Positions 1 to 13,799 are shown, counted from the stretch's first letter. The stretch: 64,000 nt of DNA from Schizochytrium sp. TIO01 (GCA_004764695.1 SMSO01000007.1:2239270-2303269), one strand, 5' to 3'. The notes: generated by a model from the sequence alone, not told the origin. Translations and numbers: made by a program.

Positions 1-141
1 AAGATCCACTTCTGCTCCAGTTTCGCCTCTGTTGTGTGTTAGAGTTACACCATTGGGTGTCTTCTGATTGTCTGCCTCCCGTTCTTGTTTCCTTTTCATC
101 TGTGTTTTCAGGTTTTCAACTTCTTCTTCACAGACTCTCAT
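1..141 (-). CDS. Partial coiled-coil-like protein, internal or 5' coding part, leaves window on the left
   Basis: Read on the minus strand from an ATG at 141, 47 codons stay open to the window edge. The peptide begins MRVCEEEVENLKTQMKRKQ, then is rich in Glu, Lys and Asn, which looks like a coiled coil followed by a polar linker. The frame is also open upstream to about 185, where a heptamer array brings a stop. The true exon start could therefore be this ATG or a splice acceptor such as the AG at about 152. The family is not recognised. Codon choice looks coding, unlike the DNA to its right, but the piece is short, so this is a moderate-to-low call. Confidence 0.4.
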   Translation of the reverse strand, partial: MRVCEEEVENLKTQMKRKQEREADNQKTPNGVTLTHNRGETGAEVDL

Positions 142-162
142 AAGCGTATAGACTGAATCAGG

Positions 163-203
163 ATTCTTACTTTTTACTTTTTACTTTTTACTTTTTACTT
201 TTA
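163..203. repeat. Heptamer array (TTTTTAC)n
   Basis: Four to five near-perfect copies of TTTTTAC. It abuts the coding edge at 1-141. The unit is not a known telomere repeat. Confidence 0.8.
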
Positions 204-825
204 AAAGAACAAACGTTTGTTGTTTTATTTTTTATCTTAAACGTTTCCTCCCTGATAAGAAGATAAACAAAGTCCAGGATATGGAGGCGCCGGCTTCAAC
301 GCCTCGTTCTTGGCCTGCGCAGCCTCAGCGAGGCCATCTGCCTGCTTTATGGGCCTCCCCTCGCCGGTCCCGCCGCTTCTTTGTTGGCGCGAGTCGCCGC
401 CATTTCTCTCCTCGTTCTTCGTCGCTCTCCTCTCTTTTTCTTTCCTTCATCTGAGCTCCAATCTTCAAAAACCAACTACAGAAACTAAAGAAAGGAAAAG
501 AGACCGACTGACTGACCAAGTGAGAGAAAAGGAAGGAAGAAGGTAACAAAACATGCTATGCTTCGCGCCTCTTACTTATTAGGAGGAACAAACACATTGC
601 AAAAGCAAGTTTTCCTCTTCTTCGTTCATTAAAGGTAGACAAATAAATAAACCATAACACCTAATAATAACAAGACAGGAACAGAGAACATCGAGAGGAC
701 GGATTGTAGTATGATACGCTCTCTCTCTCTCTCTCTCTCTCTTTGAGGCGCGGCGCCGCTCAAAAAGGAGATCTCCGCGTTCCAAAGGCGCCCAAACTCA
801 GTTTTCACGCCGTTTGTTCAATTAC

Positions 826-864
<39 letters not shown>

Positions 865-3244
865 CTGTTCGGTAGCACTCTCGAGCGGCGGCAGATTGAA
901 CCAAAGCGGCGCCGACAAGTGTCTCCGGAGGAAGGCCAGGACGCACTTTGAGAAGCTAGCGCAGAAGCAGGCACAAGCTGGAGTGTCCTCGCGCTGTCTC
1001 GCCAACTAACGAACGGACGGTCCTTTCGTCCAAGTCGGCGCACTGTTCACTGGGCTCCGCAAAAGGTGCTTCGACGCATTTATTTATTATGTGTCAGTCA
1101 GTGTACGTATGTATGTATGTTTGTATGTATGTTTGTATGTATGTTTGTATGTATGTATGCGGTGTGCGGCGGGTTCTGGAGGAGTTCTAGGCGGGTTCTG
1201 CGGCGCCACGATCGAATGAAGGCTGGAGATAGATAGAGAGAGAAAGAGAGAGAAAGAGAGAAAGAGAGAAAGAGAGAGCGAAAGAAAGAGGGGACGCTCT
1301 CTCCAAGCACAAGTGGGGCCGTCTGTTCTCTGTTTCGATTCGGGCATTGAGGGATGGATGGATGGATGGATGGATGGATGGATGGATTGACTACTATCAT
1401 GGATTCTCCGCCGTAAAACCTGTTCTTCAGGAAACGCGTGGACCTGAAACAGTTGGAACAGACGCTCGAAAACGTCGTTACCTTTCTTTCCTCATCGCAT
1501 CTTTTAAATTAATGCCCATAACAAAGAGGCTTTCACTGTTCCTCTAATCTAACCAAACGAATTTTAGCGCCCCTTGCATTGCAGAGCCCGTCGAAACTAG
1601 GCTCTCTTCCTCTATTTTCATCTTGAAAACAAATCAACAACAGGAATTTATGACAGAAAGCTGTGCCTCTGCATTGCTCCACAGCAGTGCATCCACATAC
1701 ATACGCACATTCATTGATTGATAGATTCATTCTGATTGATTCATTGATTCATTGATTCATCCATTCATGTGTCCAAGATCTTCCCTCCTATCAGTCCGCC
1801 TAGGAGCCCTTAGGCCGTGCCTAGCAAGAGCGAAGACGCTCTGCTCTGCTCTGCTCTGCTCCGCTCCTCTCTCGCGAACGTGCTGCTCTGCGCAGGCTTT
1901 CGCTCTGCTCGAGCCGGCTCGCGAGGGCCTGGCCGCGAAGGCTCTGCACCCTTCAAGGCGTGATGCTATGCTGCAGGCGGGTGGAGACGGGTCGAGTGGA
2001 GGCGAGTCGAGTCGAGGCTTGGAGAAACGAGGGCGAGGTTTTGGGCCTGAGTGGGCTCTAATGGAGATAGGGACAGATTCAGAGGGATTGTTTGCTGGGT
2101 AAGGATTAGCAAGAAAGGGAGAAAGAGAGAAAGAGAGAAAGCAAGGAAGCAAGGAAGGAAGCACGGATAAGAGGTCAGTCAAGCGCGGTTTGCCTTGGTT
2201 TATGCAGTTGGCGCTTGGCTTTGTTTGGTGAACCATAGCAGTCGTGTGACTGTGATTGGGTTTATTTGCTTGCTGATTTTGAAGAAGTTGGGTTTTGATG
2301 ATGTGGAGGCTTTTCACACTTGATACATTTAATACTGTTTTTACTGCATTTAATGCATTTAATCCATTAATACATTTTATTAAAATGAAATTGAGTGATA
2401 AAATAAGATAGAAGAAAATTAGTAGAGAGGAAAAAGTAAACGTTTCGAAATGAACACCCCAGGGCACGCAGGCTTTTGAAGCGCTCTTTTTTTCTTTTTT
2501 CTTTTTCTTTTTCTCCTGCTAGGAGATGTTAGGAATAAGGTAGTTGTTAGGAGGTGTTGTAGCTGCCTCACAAACAAACACTTGCTGTCTTTTGTTTATC
2601 TATCTTTCGTTCGTTCTTTCTTTGGCACTTTAACGTCTGTTTGGTTGTTTCTGCGACGACGATCAGAATTTCCTTTCCAATTTATTTTAAAACTTTGTTT
2701 GCTTTCTTCGAGAAGAAACACATCACAATGATTGATTCTCGAAATAGACGCTTAAGTCTCTTGCATTCCTGTTGCGCAGTGAGTCTTGGCCAACCAAGGT
2801 GCCTAGTCCTTTCCACACGAAACAAATAGAAAACAGCTTTTCATTCAATCATTCATTCATTCATTCATTCATTCATCATTTATTCAAAATAATTAAAAAT
2901 AATAACTCTACGTACTAGCTTTGAAGGTCCCAGGTACCAACACTGTCGAAGCGGAGTGTGAGCGCGGTGAGACGGACCGCTGCGGAGATTGGAGCGCGGT
3001 GTACGGCGGGTCTGGGCTGCCGGTGCTTGGGCGAGCGGGCCGGTCAGTGAGAACGCCGGAAGCTTCTGCTCGGCTGCCGTATCCTGAGCCCTTATCTTCT
3101 CTGCAGCTTCAAGGCTCCGTCCTGTGCGCAACAACGGCCTCTCGAGAGCTGCCGGTTTTGCTTTTATTTAGCCTTTCATTCTTTTCATTCAATCTTTTCA
3201 TTCTTTTATTTGCTTTAGCCCTTTCTTTTTCTTGCTCAGTACCT

Positions 3245-3276
<32 letters not shown>

Positions 3277-3644
3277 TCCTTTCTTTCTTAGAGCTCTCTT
3301 TCTTCGTGCCTTGGCTTTAGGGCTTGTGTCGAAGGCTTCAAATGAGAACTAAAGAAGAAAGATTTGAAAGATTTGGACGGTTGAGTTAGGAGAAGCGGAA
3401 TTTCAATCTTTCCTGCGCAAGGGAAGAAGAAGAAGATTCACTCTTTCGTTTCTTTTCTTTTTCTTTTTACGTCTGCAGGAGATGCAAAATAAAAAACTAT
3501 CGATTGTGATGCAGCTTTTGCCTCGAGATTTTGCATCTGCAGGGCTATACTTTCATCGCAGTCAGCCTCGTTCGTTGCAAACGCATCGCCCATTCATCCA
3601 ACTTGAACGGAGGCGAACGTTCGTGGGTGTGTGCAAGAGAGTGT

Positions 3645-3947
3645 CTGTTTGTTTGTTTGTTTATTTGTTTGTTTATTTGTTTGTTTGTTTGTTTGTTTGT
3701 TTGTTTGTTTGTTTGTTTGTTTGTTTGTTTGTTTGTTTGTTTGTTTGTTTGTTTGTTTGTTTGTTTGTTTGTTTGTTTGTTTGTTTGTTTGTTTGTTTGT
3801 TTGTTTGTTTGTTTGTTTGTTTGTTTGTTTGTTTGTTTGTTTGTTTGTTTGTTTGTTTGTTTGTTTGTTTGTTTGTTTGTTTGTTTGTTTGTTTGTTTGT
3901 TTGTTTGTTTGTTTGTTTGTTTGTTTGTTTGTTTGTTTGTTTGTTTG
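3645..3947. repeat. Large tetranucleotide array (GTTT)n, about 75 units
   Basis: Almost uninterrupted GTTT for about 300 bp, with only two early TTTA variants near 3661 and 3673. A tetramer without stops opens all three frames and yields long false proteins made of V-C-L-F repeats. These are artefacts, not genes. Confidence 0.97.
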
Positions 3948-5733
3948 CCTGTTTTGTTTTATTTTGCAGTTGGGTAGCAAGTGTATATATAACGCTGAGG
4001 AGAGGAGAGCTGCGCGTGCCGTCTGCAACTAAGTAAGGGAAAAGGAAGGAAGCACACGAGGTAGTAGGTAGGTACCTCCCTTTTAATTTTATTTTTTAAA
4101 ATTTTAATAAATAATTAAATGAATAAATAAATAAGCCTGGAGGTCTCTGGTAGACTATCCCTAAACAGCAGCTAGTTAGATACCTAGGGGCAGGATCTTG
4201 TTGAAGAAAGGTAGAAAGAGACGGAGACTGCTTTGGAACTAACTTAAGCTAAACGCTTTTGTTTGTAAGTCATTTCTCCTGACTACGAAGGCGGCTCCGA
4301 TGTCCGCGTGGGCCGCTGCTCAAAGGCGCATACAGGGAGTTTCAAGAGCGTCTGTGTCGCTGCTTTGCGTTTAGTAGACCTCGAGACTCTGCTCTCGTTG
4401 GTTGGTCATATCTTTGACGGACCTCGTTTGCAGACTTGAGGAATGGTGTGAAGAAACAGGAAAGGGAAGATCAATTGCTGATGACAAAGAAACAAGCTCG
4501 CGCAGGAATTGAGGAATGAAATGAATGAGGTGTAGTTTGATTTCTTTAGTGCAGCCAAAGACGTTTTGAGCTTTGACACGGCATGCTCGAAGCTTTTATA
4601 AATAACAAGGCCCTCGTTCAGCTTGCAGGAGCGACAGACCGAGCATGTGCAAGGCTGCAAATTGCTATTTACTCTTTTAGGTTGAAGTTTTTGGATTGAC
4701 TTTGGCAATCTCCAGCCAAGGTGTGCTATTTTGCACTCTGGAAAACGAACTCAGATCCTTAATATCTTCGAGCTGATGGTGAAGAAGATGGCTTCCAGGC
4801 TCGGCAGTTCAACGAGGTCTTCACTACTCCGCCATTCGGCGCTTACCGCTTCTTCTCTCGTCATCCCGCTCGTGCACACACGCACACGCGCACACCCCTT
4901 GGCTCTCGATTCGTCTCCCGGCGTTCCATTTCTGTAAGCCCGCGCGTGCCGCACAAGATCTCTACCACCTCGAGGACTTCTACGTCCATCCGAAACCAAA
5001 AGAAAGCAAACCAAGCTTCATCATGGTGGCGTTAAGTCACGAGTCCACCACACGCTGCTTCGTATGCTCCGTCGTGAGGCCGTGCGTGCGTGCGTGCCTT
5101 TCCTCCGGTACGCAACGAGCCGAGCCGAGCTGAGCTGAGCTCGCTCGCTCGGTAGGTGTCGCAGCTCACGGGCTGCGCTCATGAGATGAGATCACGAGCG
5201 AGCGAGACTCTTCTCCGCACCGAGCGCCCGGCTGACTGGCAGCGCGCGCACTTGGCACTTCGATTCAGGCTGGCCACACCAGCGCGGCTTCCGGGGAGCT
5301 CCGAGCTGCGCGAGGGCAGCGCACTTGGCACGTATATATCTCTCGAGCACACTGAGCTGAGAGAGATCCTCCATCCTCCCAAAGCACAGCCTTCGCACTG
5401 CTTTGGTTCCATTTCCTGCGGAGAGAGAGACAGATCAATGTGTCATATGCACACATACACACTCACACACACTCATCAACACACTCCCCGCACATGCATA
5501 CATACTTCACACAACGGCTTCCGGAGCGCTACAGTTTCAGCTAGGAGGGGGCGGGGGTGCGCTAGTCTCGCCAGCGAGGAGAGGTTTCTCCAACGTCGAA
5601 AGTGGAGGAGGGCCCGCTGATCATGTGCGGCACTTTTCTCGCTGCGCTGAGACGACACGCACGCAGTCCTTTCGATGGCATGCGGGTTCTTCACCTGCTT
5701 TCGCTTCTGCTCGTCAGGGAACCTCGCTTGCGC

Positions 5734-5777
<44 letters not shown>
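5734..5777. repeat. Tetranucleotide array (TTAC)n
   Basis: About 11 copies of TTAC, the same unit and orientation as the much larger array at 19.9-20.3 kb. Confidence 0.9.
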
Positions 5778-7159
5778 GCAGTGCTGGGGTCCCGTGAACT
5801 GAGGGTGCGAGCTCTCGTACGCAGGCGAGCGAGCTTGCCGCTCCTCTCGAGGCTATCAGAGATGGATGCATGGATTACAGGCGCAAGATAGATGATACAT
5901 TGATAGATAGATACGTGCTAGTTCGTATGGGGATTTATTCGCTCAAAGCTCCTCGAGAGATGCCGAATAGCGTCACAGGTTGAAGACGGCATGCAGTGTT
6001 CAATGTCCCACTAGCATTGTCATCTTATGGAGACAGTTCACTTCTGCATTCGTGTTGACCTCTCCGCTTAGATTGTTCGCATCCACAGACTGCCTGACTG
6101 AATGAATGAATGACTGACTGAATGAATGAATGAATGAATGAATGACTGACTGCCTGCCGTTGGAAATCGTATGACAAGACATGGCATGAGATGACGTGAT
6201 AAAATATGCGACTGGTGCGGTTTAGAATGATTCATGGGACCTGATGCTTCTGCTGCTGCTGCTCTTGTGCCCTCCTTCTTTCAGGTTCCCGTCGTGGTAC
6301 GTGTTCTTCTTCTTTCCTGCGCTTGCTTTCACTTCTCTTCTTTGCGCCTCTTCCCTTTTCTTCCCTCTCAGCGCCAGTTTCCAAGACTGTCCTACTTTCC
6401 CTTTTCGTGGTTTCATTCGAATCTAAAAGCAGAACAATGGAATTTTTTGCTTAGTTACTTACTTTAAAACTCACATTCTCTTCTCTCTGTGAACCTCACT
6501 ACGCAATCCATTGACATCCATCCATCCATCCATCCATCCATCCATGGGTGCCCCAATCCAAGGTTCGAGGCTGCCCCGTTCATTTACCTCCTCGCGCGGA
6601 CCTCCTCGAGCACCATGTTCTCTGCGTATTCCATGGTCGAGTGGTGCTTTTCTTGTGTTGGAGCGTAACTCTACTCTAGTCTAAACAAGCAGAGATTGCA
6701 AAGCATACGCTTTAGGTGAGTGATCCTGAAAGGATCCAGAGAAAAGAGAGATTTGCAGCGCTGGGCGGGCAGAGTTTTTTTGTTTTTTTTGTTCTTCGCC
6801 ATCCGTTATTGCGGCTTTAGAGGTGCGAGATACGCGGCGGCGAGAGAGTCCAAGTCGAGCTGCGAGCACTAATGAACCAACCAACCACCCACTACGTACC
6901 TAGTGCTACTTACTTTTCGAAATGACGATGATTCCCATTTTCTGAATGAAATAGCTTATATTAAAAATCAACTCGCCCTCTTCTTTTGAGGTGTTTTTAT
7001 AAATATTATTTAATATTGTATTAAAAGCAATTAAAGCAATTAAAGCACCAAAAGCTATGAAAAACTCTACAGCGCCAGGAGAAAAAGAAGAAGAAGAAGA
7101 AGAAGAAGAAGAAGAAGAGGAGAAACAAACATCGTTTTAAAGAATAGCCGGCTATCCCT

Positions 7160-7194
<35 letters not shown>

Positions 7195-7489
7195 ATGAAT
7201 GAAAGAAAAGTTTTCTGCCTGGAGATGTGAACTAGTTCTCACTCGTGGCGGGCCCGCTCCGAGTTTGGGAAGAAAGAAGGTGGGCGGGCCGCCTCGCCGC
7301 CCATTCCTGCGCTAGCTAGCACATACATTCATGCATACATACATCCATACCAACGGCGCCGTCTTTCATTCTTGGCGATGGCGCGAGCGCGATTTCTCTC
7401 AAGATTCCTTACTCTCGCAGCCGAGACAACAAACAAAAGAGTAAAAGAAGAATGCTTAGTTGAGAAAAAGAAATGAATCAACGAATTAA

Positions 7490-7564
7490 TAAATGAATGA
7501 ATGAATGAATGAATGAATGAATGAATGAATGAATGAATGAATGAATGAATGAATGAATGAATGG
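7490..7564. repeat. Tetranucleotide array (AATG)n
   Basis: About 18 uninterrupted copies of AATG (also readable as ATGA/GAAT). Confidence 0.95.
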
Positions 7565-7966
7565 ATACCTCACCTTGCTCTACTAGCAGGTAGCTAGCTA
7601 GCTAGCTCTGGCGATCTATCACCAGCCAGCCAGCTCTGCTTTTGGCATTTTCCTCAACATAAAACATTGAATCGGAAGCCTTAAAACTGCTCTGTTCTGT
7701 TTATCTGTTTATCTGTTTGTCTGTTTGTCTGTTTGTCTGTTTGTCTGTTTGTCTGTTTGTTTATTCATTTATTCTTCACTCATTTGTTTCAAGTTGTAAG
7801 TTGTTTGTTGGTTTGTTTGTTGTTTGGTTGGTTGTCTGTTTATTCACTTAGATAGTGGCAGACACAGACAGAGACGGAGAGAGGGAGAGAGAACGACTAT
7901 CGTCAGAAGAGAGAGCCTTCTTCCTTAGAGGTTTTCTCTCATTCGCGCCATCGCGAGGAACTCACT

Positions 7967-8004
7967 TGACTGACTGACTGACTGACTGACTGACTGACTG
8001 ACTG
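7967..8004. repeat. Tetranucleotide array (ACTG)n
   Basis: About nine copies of ACTG, the same unit as the array at 8862-8914. Confidence 0.93.
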
Positions 8005-8861
8005 CCTGATTCACTAGCTAACTAGCTAACTAACTAACCAGTTAGTTAGTGGCTGGAAAGAAAGAAAGGAAAGAAAGAAAGAAAGAAAGAGCACAAGGAA
8101 GCGAAGCAGAGCAACGCAGAAGCCGCCTCATCTCGCCCTGCGCAGTCTGCGGCGCCTACAGACGGAGACACAGACACCGACTCTGAGAGGGAGAGGCCGT
8201 GTCGTCTGGCTGAGGAGCACTCCGCCTTGGACCTGATCTGATCTCTGATCTGATCTCATCCCACCTGATGTGATGCGATGTGATCCAATGCCGCATCGTT
8301 GGGTCTGATCGAAAGACATAGCTACGCGAAAGAGAGAGGAGGTCGATGGAGCGGTGCTTTTCAAAAGTAGGAAAGCACGCACATTTCTTATGGAGAAAGC
8401 TCCTTTCTTTTGAAGAAACTCGCTTGTTTAGCGCAACTGACTGAGCGGAGCCTTCCTTTCGCCCAAGTACCCAGAAGCAGTTAGTTGGTAGGAGCCGTAT
8501 AGAGCAGCTAGTCCCTTGCGGAAGAAGAGCAGAGGGCGCAGGCTGAGCTTCCCAAAAGTCCGCGCGGCTTCGATGGTTTTCTTTCTTTTGATGCCCTCTT
8601 CCTGGTCAGCATTCTGCTCTTGAAAAGAAGAAGGGGAAAATATGAAGAGGGCATTTTGGCGAAATAAACGCAAATGAGCTCGAGAAGAAGAAGAAGGAGA
8701 AGAAGGAGAAGAAGAAAGAGAGAGTTTTAAAACGAAAATCTGACCTTCTTCTCATACATACCTTATGAAGGAGGAGAAGAAGAAAACCAAGCTGATAAAA
8801 CCATACAAACAGCAAGCATCGAGCAGCCATCCCTGAAGATAGACGGGATTGCCTTTGGTCT

Positions 8862-8914
8862 CACTGACTGACTGACTGACTGACTGACTGACTGACTGAC
8901 TGACTGACTGACTG
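8862..8914. repeat. Tetranucleotide array (ACTG)n
   Basis: About 13 perfect copies of ACTG, some 860 bp after the first ACTG array and in the same orientation. Confidence 0.95.
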
Positions 8915-11900
8915 GGTGGCTCTTTGCTGCGTTCCTTATCGGCCCAGTTCTCCTCGGGCGCAGCGCTATTCTGATTTCCTCGCTTCAACGGTGGCGCTTG
9001 AGCCCCGAAACTTGAAACTTTGTTAGTCCACAGACAGCCATTTCAAAACAATTATATACACGTATCCTCATTTATGTTTACTTAAAAAAAAATCTCTATT
9101 TATTAGCTCTTGATTAATGGTTGTTTTTGAAATAAACAATGAATAACATTTCCAGTTTTATTAGCAGAGAAACTAACTTTTAAAAGAAACAGATACTGCA
9201 AAAGAGAGACATAAGATGGGACTGCCATGAAAAGAAAGGAAAACATCATAAGCAAATACAAAGGGGGGGAAGGACCTGCTTCCTGCTAGAGCGGGCATCT
9301 CCGCAGATGCGGCGCGAGGCGAGGACAGGGGATAAGAGGAAGAAGAAAACAAAAACAAAAACAAAAAGAAAAAGAAAAAGAAAAAAGAAAAAAGAAAAAA
9401 GAAAAAAGAAAAAAGAAAAAAGAAAGGAAACAAAAAAGGAAAGAAGAGGGGACACCGCCCCGGCTTCTCTCTGTTTCTCTCAAGAATCGAGGATGTCACG
9501 CCCCGAGGCTCTTGATTATTTGCTCTTCATACTTCATGCTAGCAAGCTCATGCGTGGCTGCTGCGGCAGGCTGGCTGGCTTTTACTTGCTGCTTCGCCTG
9601 CTCGAGTCGGGAACAGAACAGGACTTACCGAGGAGGAGGAGGAGGAGGAGAAGAAGAAGAGTTGGAGAAAAAGGGAACGAGACGCGTCCTCTTCGACTGT
9701 TGTGAACCAAATTTCAAAACGCGACCATTCTCTTAGTATCGTGGGTTGAACTAAACTACTCACTGGACTCGTCAATGAATCATTCGCTTGGAGAGCTTTT
9801 ATTTCATTCAATTTATTGTTCTATTAAAAAAGAAGAAGAAGAAGAAGGAAAAAAAAAAAAGAACTCTCTGCCGCTGCGGAGAGTTTCTGCGACCCAATCA
9901 AATCAATATCGTGTTATCATTTCAAAAAATATATATATATATTTTTTAAACATTTTTCACTCGAAAGGTAGGGATGAATTAGAAGTTTTGTTTAATTAAT
10001 ATGGAAATTGGGTCCCTCAAGCACGGGCTGTACATCTGTCCGCGTCTTCATTCCTGCATTCATTCATTCGTTCATCCATTCATTTATTTATTTGTTTATT
10101 TCCATTCCCAAATTCGTTCATCGCGCCATTTCGATCGCAGCTTCTTTGTTGTTGTTGAATTCCAGGGACCCCTTCATGTAACAAAGTAGACTCGGAGGGT
10201 AAGTAAACTCAGCGGGCATTTTCCAGGTGAGAACTGGACCCATGAACAGGAGGGACGATCATAATAGATGGTATTACACTGAGCGCAGGCATATGTGTAA
10301 GCAGGAGTGAATAAACTACTCAATTATAAATTGAAAATAAAAGAACGAAATATTTAATTAAAAAAAAAAAAAAAAAAAAAAATATTGGCCACTGGTGAGA
10401 GCTTAAAAAGAAGAAAGAGAGACTTTCCAAGCGCTCTTCTTGAGGATTTCCCATATTTTATTTTTAAATAGCAACCAAAGAGTACATGAAAACATTGGTG
10501 AGCTGGCTGACTTTTCTTATACTTTGTTAATCACTTAGGAGTAGAAAGCAAGAAAGAAAACTTTTGAATTATAAAAAATAATATATAAAATAAAAAGCTT
10601 ACAAAGGCTGTGATGGAAGGTAGTGGTGTTGTGAACCAGATAAAGCTTGGAGCAAACAATGAGAGGTTTCGGCTTTCCAAGAGTTGCTATCTCGCCTCCA
10701 GGGCTCATCGTCACTCGGCACGCGGCACCTGCCTACTACTTGTACTACTTCCCATCGCCACCTCTTATTTGTTTGTGCACCTGCAAATTCTTGCATTTGG
10801 GTGCATGGCGTTTGCTTGGGTGCATTGCATTTGCATTTGCTGGGTGATTCGCACAATCTAACGAGTTCTGGCAGCCAATGAAGGTCGATCTTTGGTAGAT
10901 GGACTCGCGTCAGCATCATTTTGCTTTCTGTGAAGAGGACCAAGAAGTTGCTTTTTTAGGATTGTTAAAATCTGGAGTCCTGTCTTCTTGCACTATTCGG
11001 CAATCAGAGTCACCAGAACATTGGGAGGGTGAATGAATAGGTTGGTGAATAAATAAAATGCGACACCCCTGTTTCAACGTTAAATTAGATGCTTTGGTCC
11101 TAGTAGGAACCAAATATCCTGAAGCGTCTTGATCGTCGCCTGATCATAGAAAGGTTCATTTAAAAATGAAGGTTGTAATTGACGCATCAGACTCTGGGCG
11201 AAATGCCGGCGTTGGCAAGGGCCTGGACTCATCACTCAACATTCCTCGAAAAACTGTACCTACCAAGTGTACCAAAACTGGGACCATCATTCACTCCCTC
11301 GCTCTCTGCTCAGAGCCAACTCCTTTAAATCATTTAGCTGGGATAAGCTCAAGACAATACAAACCAATCACTCCGTGAATAAAGCACCACTGATATTTGT
11401 GCTCCGTGAATAAATCACCACTAATAATTGTGTGCAATGAGGCTCGAGATTTGTGATTGCTACGAGACACCTGCGTTTTGCAGTTCACATTTTAAGCAAG
11501 GTTGGGAAAGCCGCAGCCGAACAAGATCATCTGTATGTTAAGCTGAAGTAGTTACAAAAAAAATAAAAATCTGAAGACAATGTACTCGAAGAATCTATCG
11601 TCTTTTGAGCGACCAGATTGGCTTACTCGGAGAAGTTTGGAAGATACGAGAAGCACATGTTGCGAGCTTTTGATAAAATGTATCCCGCTTTCATGCTTTT
11701 CTAGGGCCTGATTATCAGCGAGAGATTCGTCGGTCATGAAAATAGAGTTACAATGAGACGAACGATAGTGCCTTGGTTCCCAAATTCCTCCAGAAGACCT
11801 AGTCTAGGTTGTCTTCGCAGAGCTGCGCCATCTCGGTCTTGGCCGTTCCCGACTTGAATGAAAGCTGCAGCACGGGCTCGTTCGCAGAGAGGCCTCAGGA

Positions 11901-13072
11901 GTCCAAACCAGACTGACTTGTGTGCTCTTCTTGCATCGGAACAACCGTTTCAGACTTGTTCTAAAGTGGTCCTGCCAACCTCCCAAACTGGGCCTTCTAT
12001 ACATTCATCCTACGATCTGTCCAAAGTGTCGCGAACTTCTCAGCTTGATCAGTCGACTTCTCAAGCTGTAGCTAGAACAAAAGGCTTTCAAGTTCTCATT
12101 AGTCAGCGAGTGCGTTAACTAATTACTTGCTTTAGAACTTATTTTCTTCACGACTTTCCAAACCCCGAAACATAAAGATGAGGTGAGAGTGTGCTTCGTG
12201 TGGATCCAAAGGTTCCAAGAGAGCGTCACCTCACCTGCCAACCCAAGCAAGACCTGTCCGAGAGCTTCGTCTTCTCGCTTTCGATCTTCTGATATGAGGC
12301 CGCCTCGCCACTTGGGCAAGGCAAGCTCTAAGGGACAGGTCGCTGCTCAGGAGGATGCCGATTATATATATATATACATATTGAAGAGCCCACTGCGAGG
12401 CCTGGGCTGAAGAGAGAGCGGCCCTCCCTCCTTCCACTTCCTTCCCTCCTTCCTTCCTGGCTAACAGTGTTCGAACCTCCACTGTATATTAATTAGTTCG
12501 GTTGGAAGCCATTCGTCATCCATCCGTGGTTCTTGCGGTGTGTTTTTATTTATGAAGCGAAGCGATGCGTCTGAGGCAGCCATTGGCTCCATGGGCACCA
12601 TGGCTGTTGTTTCCTGCGCTGAGGCGGCAGCGGCGAATTTTGAGATCGATGTTGCCTCACCGACTGCTATGGATGGTGGAGAGAACTCTGCGATGGGCGA
12701 GCGAGTGGGCATCTTCTGTAGTTATGCTTCCTGTTGTTTTCTTCACGTTGCGCAAGTTCTCACGCGAGGTGGTAGCTGCTGCTTTCCTATGGATGGAGAT
12801 GAATGAAAGTGCTTCGTACTTGGTTGCGGTCGGCACAGGAAGCGAGCCAAGAAAGCAGAGACACTGTGACTCAACACTGATCCACCCATCCATCGTTCCG
12901 TGAAGCAGGCACTCCCTACGATGAGGCCTCATTTCTTTCCGAGCAGAGAGGAGAAAGCACGTAGCTCTTGCTGATTGTGCATTCAGTGCATTCAATCCAT
13001 AGTGCGTTTCGTGTGGTGCGCGAAGGGTGACAACGAGGAGCTTTGGGGATGGACATTCAACACTCTCCCGCA

Positions 13073-13136
13073 CTGTCTGTCTGTCTGTCTGAATGAATGA
13101 ATGAATGAATGAATGAATGAATGAATGAATGAATGA
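13073..13136. repeat. Compound array (CTGT)n then (AATG)n
   Basis: A short CTGT run switches without a gap into about 11 AATG units, followed by GATT variants near 13143-13157. The abrupt unit change is typical of compound microsatellites that mutate by slippage. Confidence 0.9.
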
Positions 13137-13799
13137 GTGAATGATTGATTGATTGATCGAAAGAATGTTAAAGTAGAACCAACAAAACACCGAAGTGAGC
13201 AACTAATAATTAGTGAAGAAATAAGTGCAGCGAAGGATGTTCGAAGAATCAATGAGCAGCAGGCAAATGAATATAGAAATACCATGAGGGTGCATGGCTG
13301 ACACTGACCGGAGAGACACTTACAAGAATGAGCGAGACACACTCGACTCGACACCGCAAACACCCTCGGCTGCACAAGCAGCCTTTAATCGACAGGTGCG
13401 ATGCTAATGATATTTCTCAGAGATTCCGCCCTGGTACACACGTTATAAGTGCTAAGCCGAGGTTGACAAAGGTCATCACTTCAATCATTCTCGCTGTGCA
13501 AACCCAGCCCAGTGATTGGGCTGCTCATCTCGTACGAGCCTCGGAGCATAGCGCATGTTGAGTTCATCGTCCATCAAAGTCAGAGCCGCGACCTTCTCTC
13601 GCTTGCTCGCTAGCTAGCTAGCTAGCTAGTTAGTTCATTCATTGATTCACCCATAGGCTCGGCATTCGTGGCTGTGGCTGCTGGCTGCTAACCTCTATAG
13701 AGTTGTATGATATTGTTTGAAGTTGAATCTGCTTACTTTCTTCAAGCGTTTTAGTTTCGTCAGTCATTTGAAGAGAAGCAGGAGAGCAACACGAGCACG

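Larger units (their letters stand above)
142..7000. other. Repeat-rich non-coding stretch, no supported gene
   Basis: I see no gene with a recognisable product. The stretch holds CT runs (719-741, 831-861), a TATG/TTTG array (about 1105-1157), purine GAGA/GAAA tracts (about 1227-1290), an ATGG array (about 1351-1386), a TTTC array (about 3245-3290), GTTT and CTTA arrays listed separately, an AATG/ACTG patch (6100-6152) and a CATC run (about 6518-6545). Open frames here are short or are produced by the repeats. Confidence 0.6.

Noticed and set aside
1757-2467. 236-codon minus-strand frame
   Set aside because: Ser/Pro/Arg-rich text from GC-rich and purine tracts, no motif, and other frames are open in the same place.
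3482-4036. Long open frames on both strands encoding V-C-L-F or K-Q-T-N repeats
   Set aside because: They come entirely from the stop-free GTTT tetramer, which opens several frames at once; no unique coding sequence flanks it.
10358-10384. A run as the tail of a retroposed gene or SINE
   Set aside because: No target-site duplication or recognisable body sequence was found upstream; A and T runs are common in this stretch.
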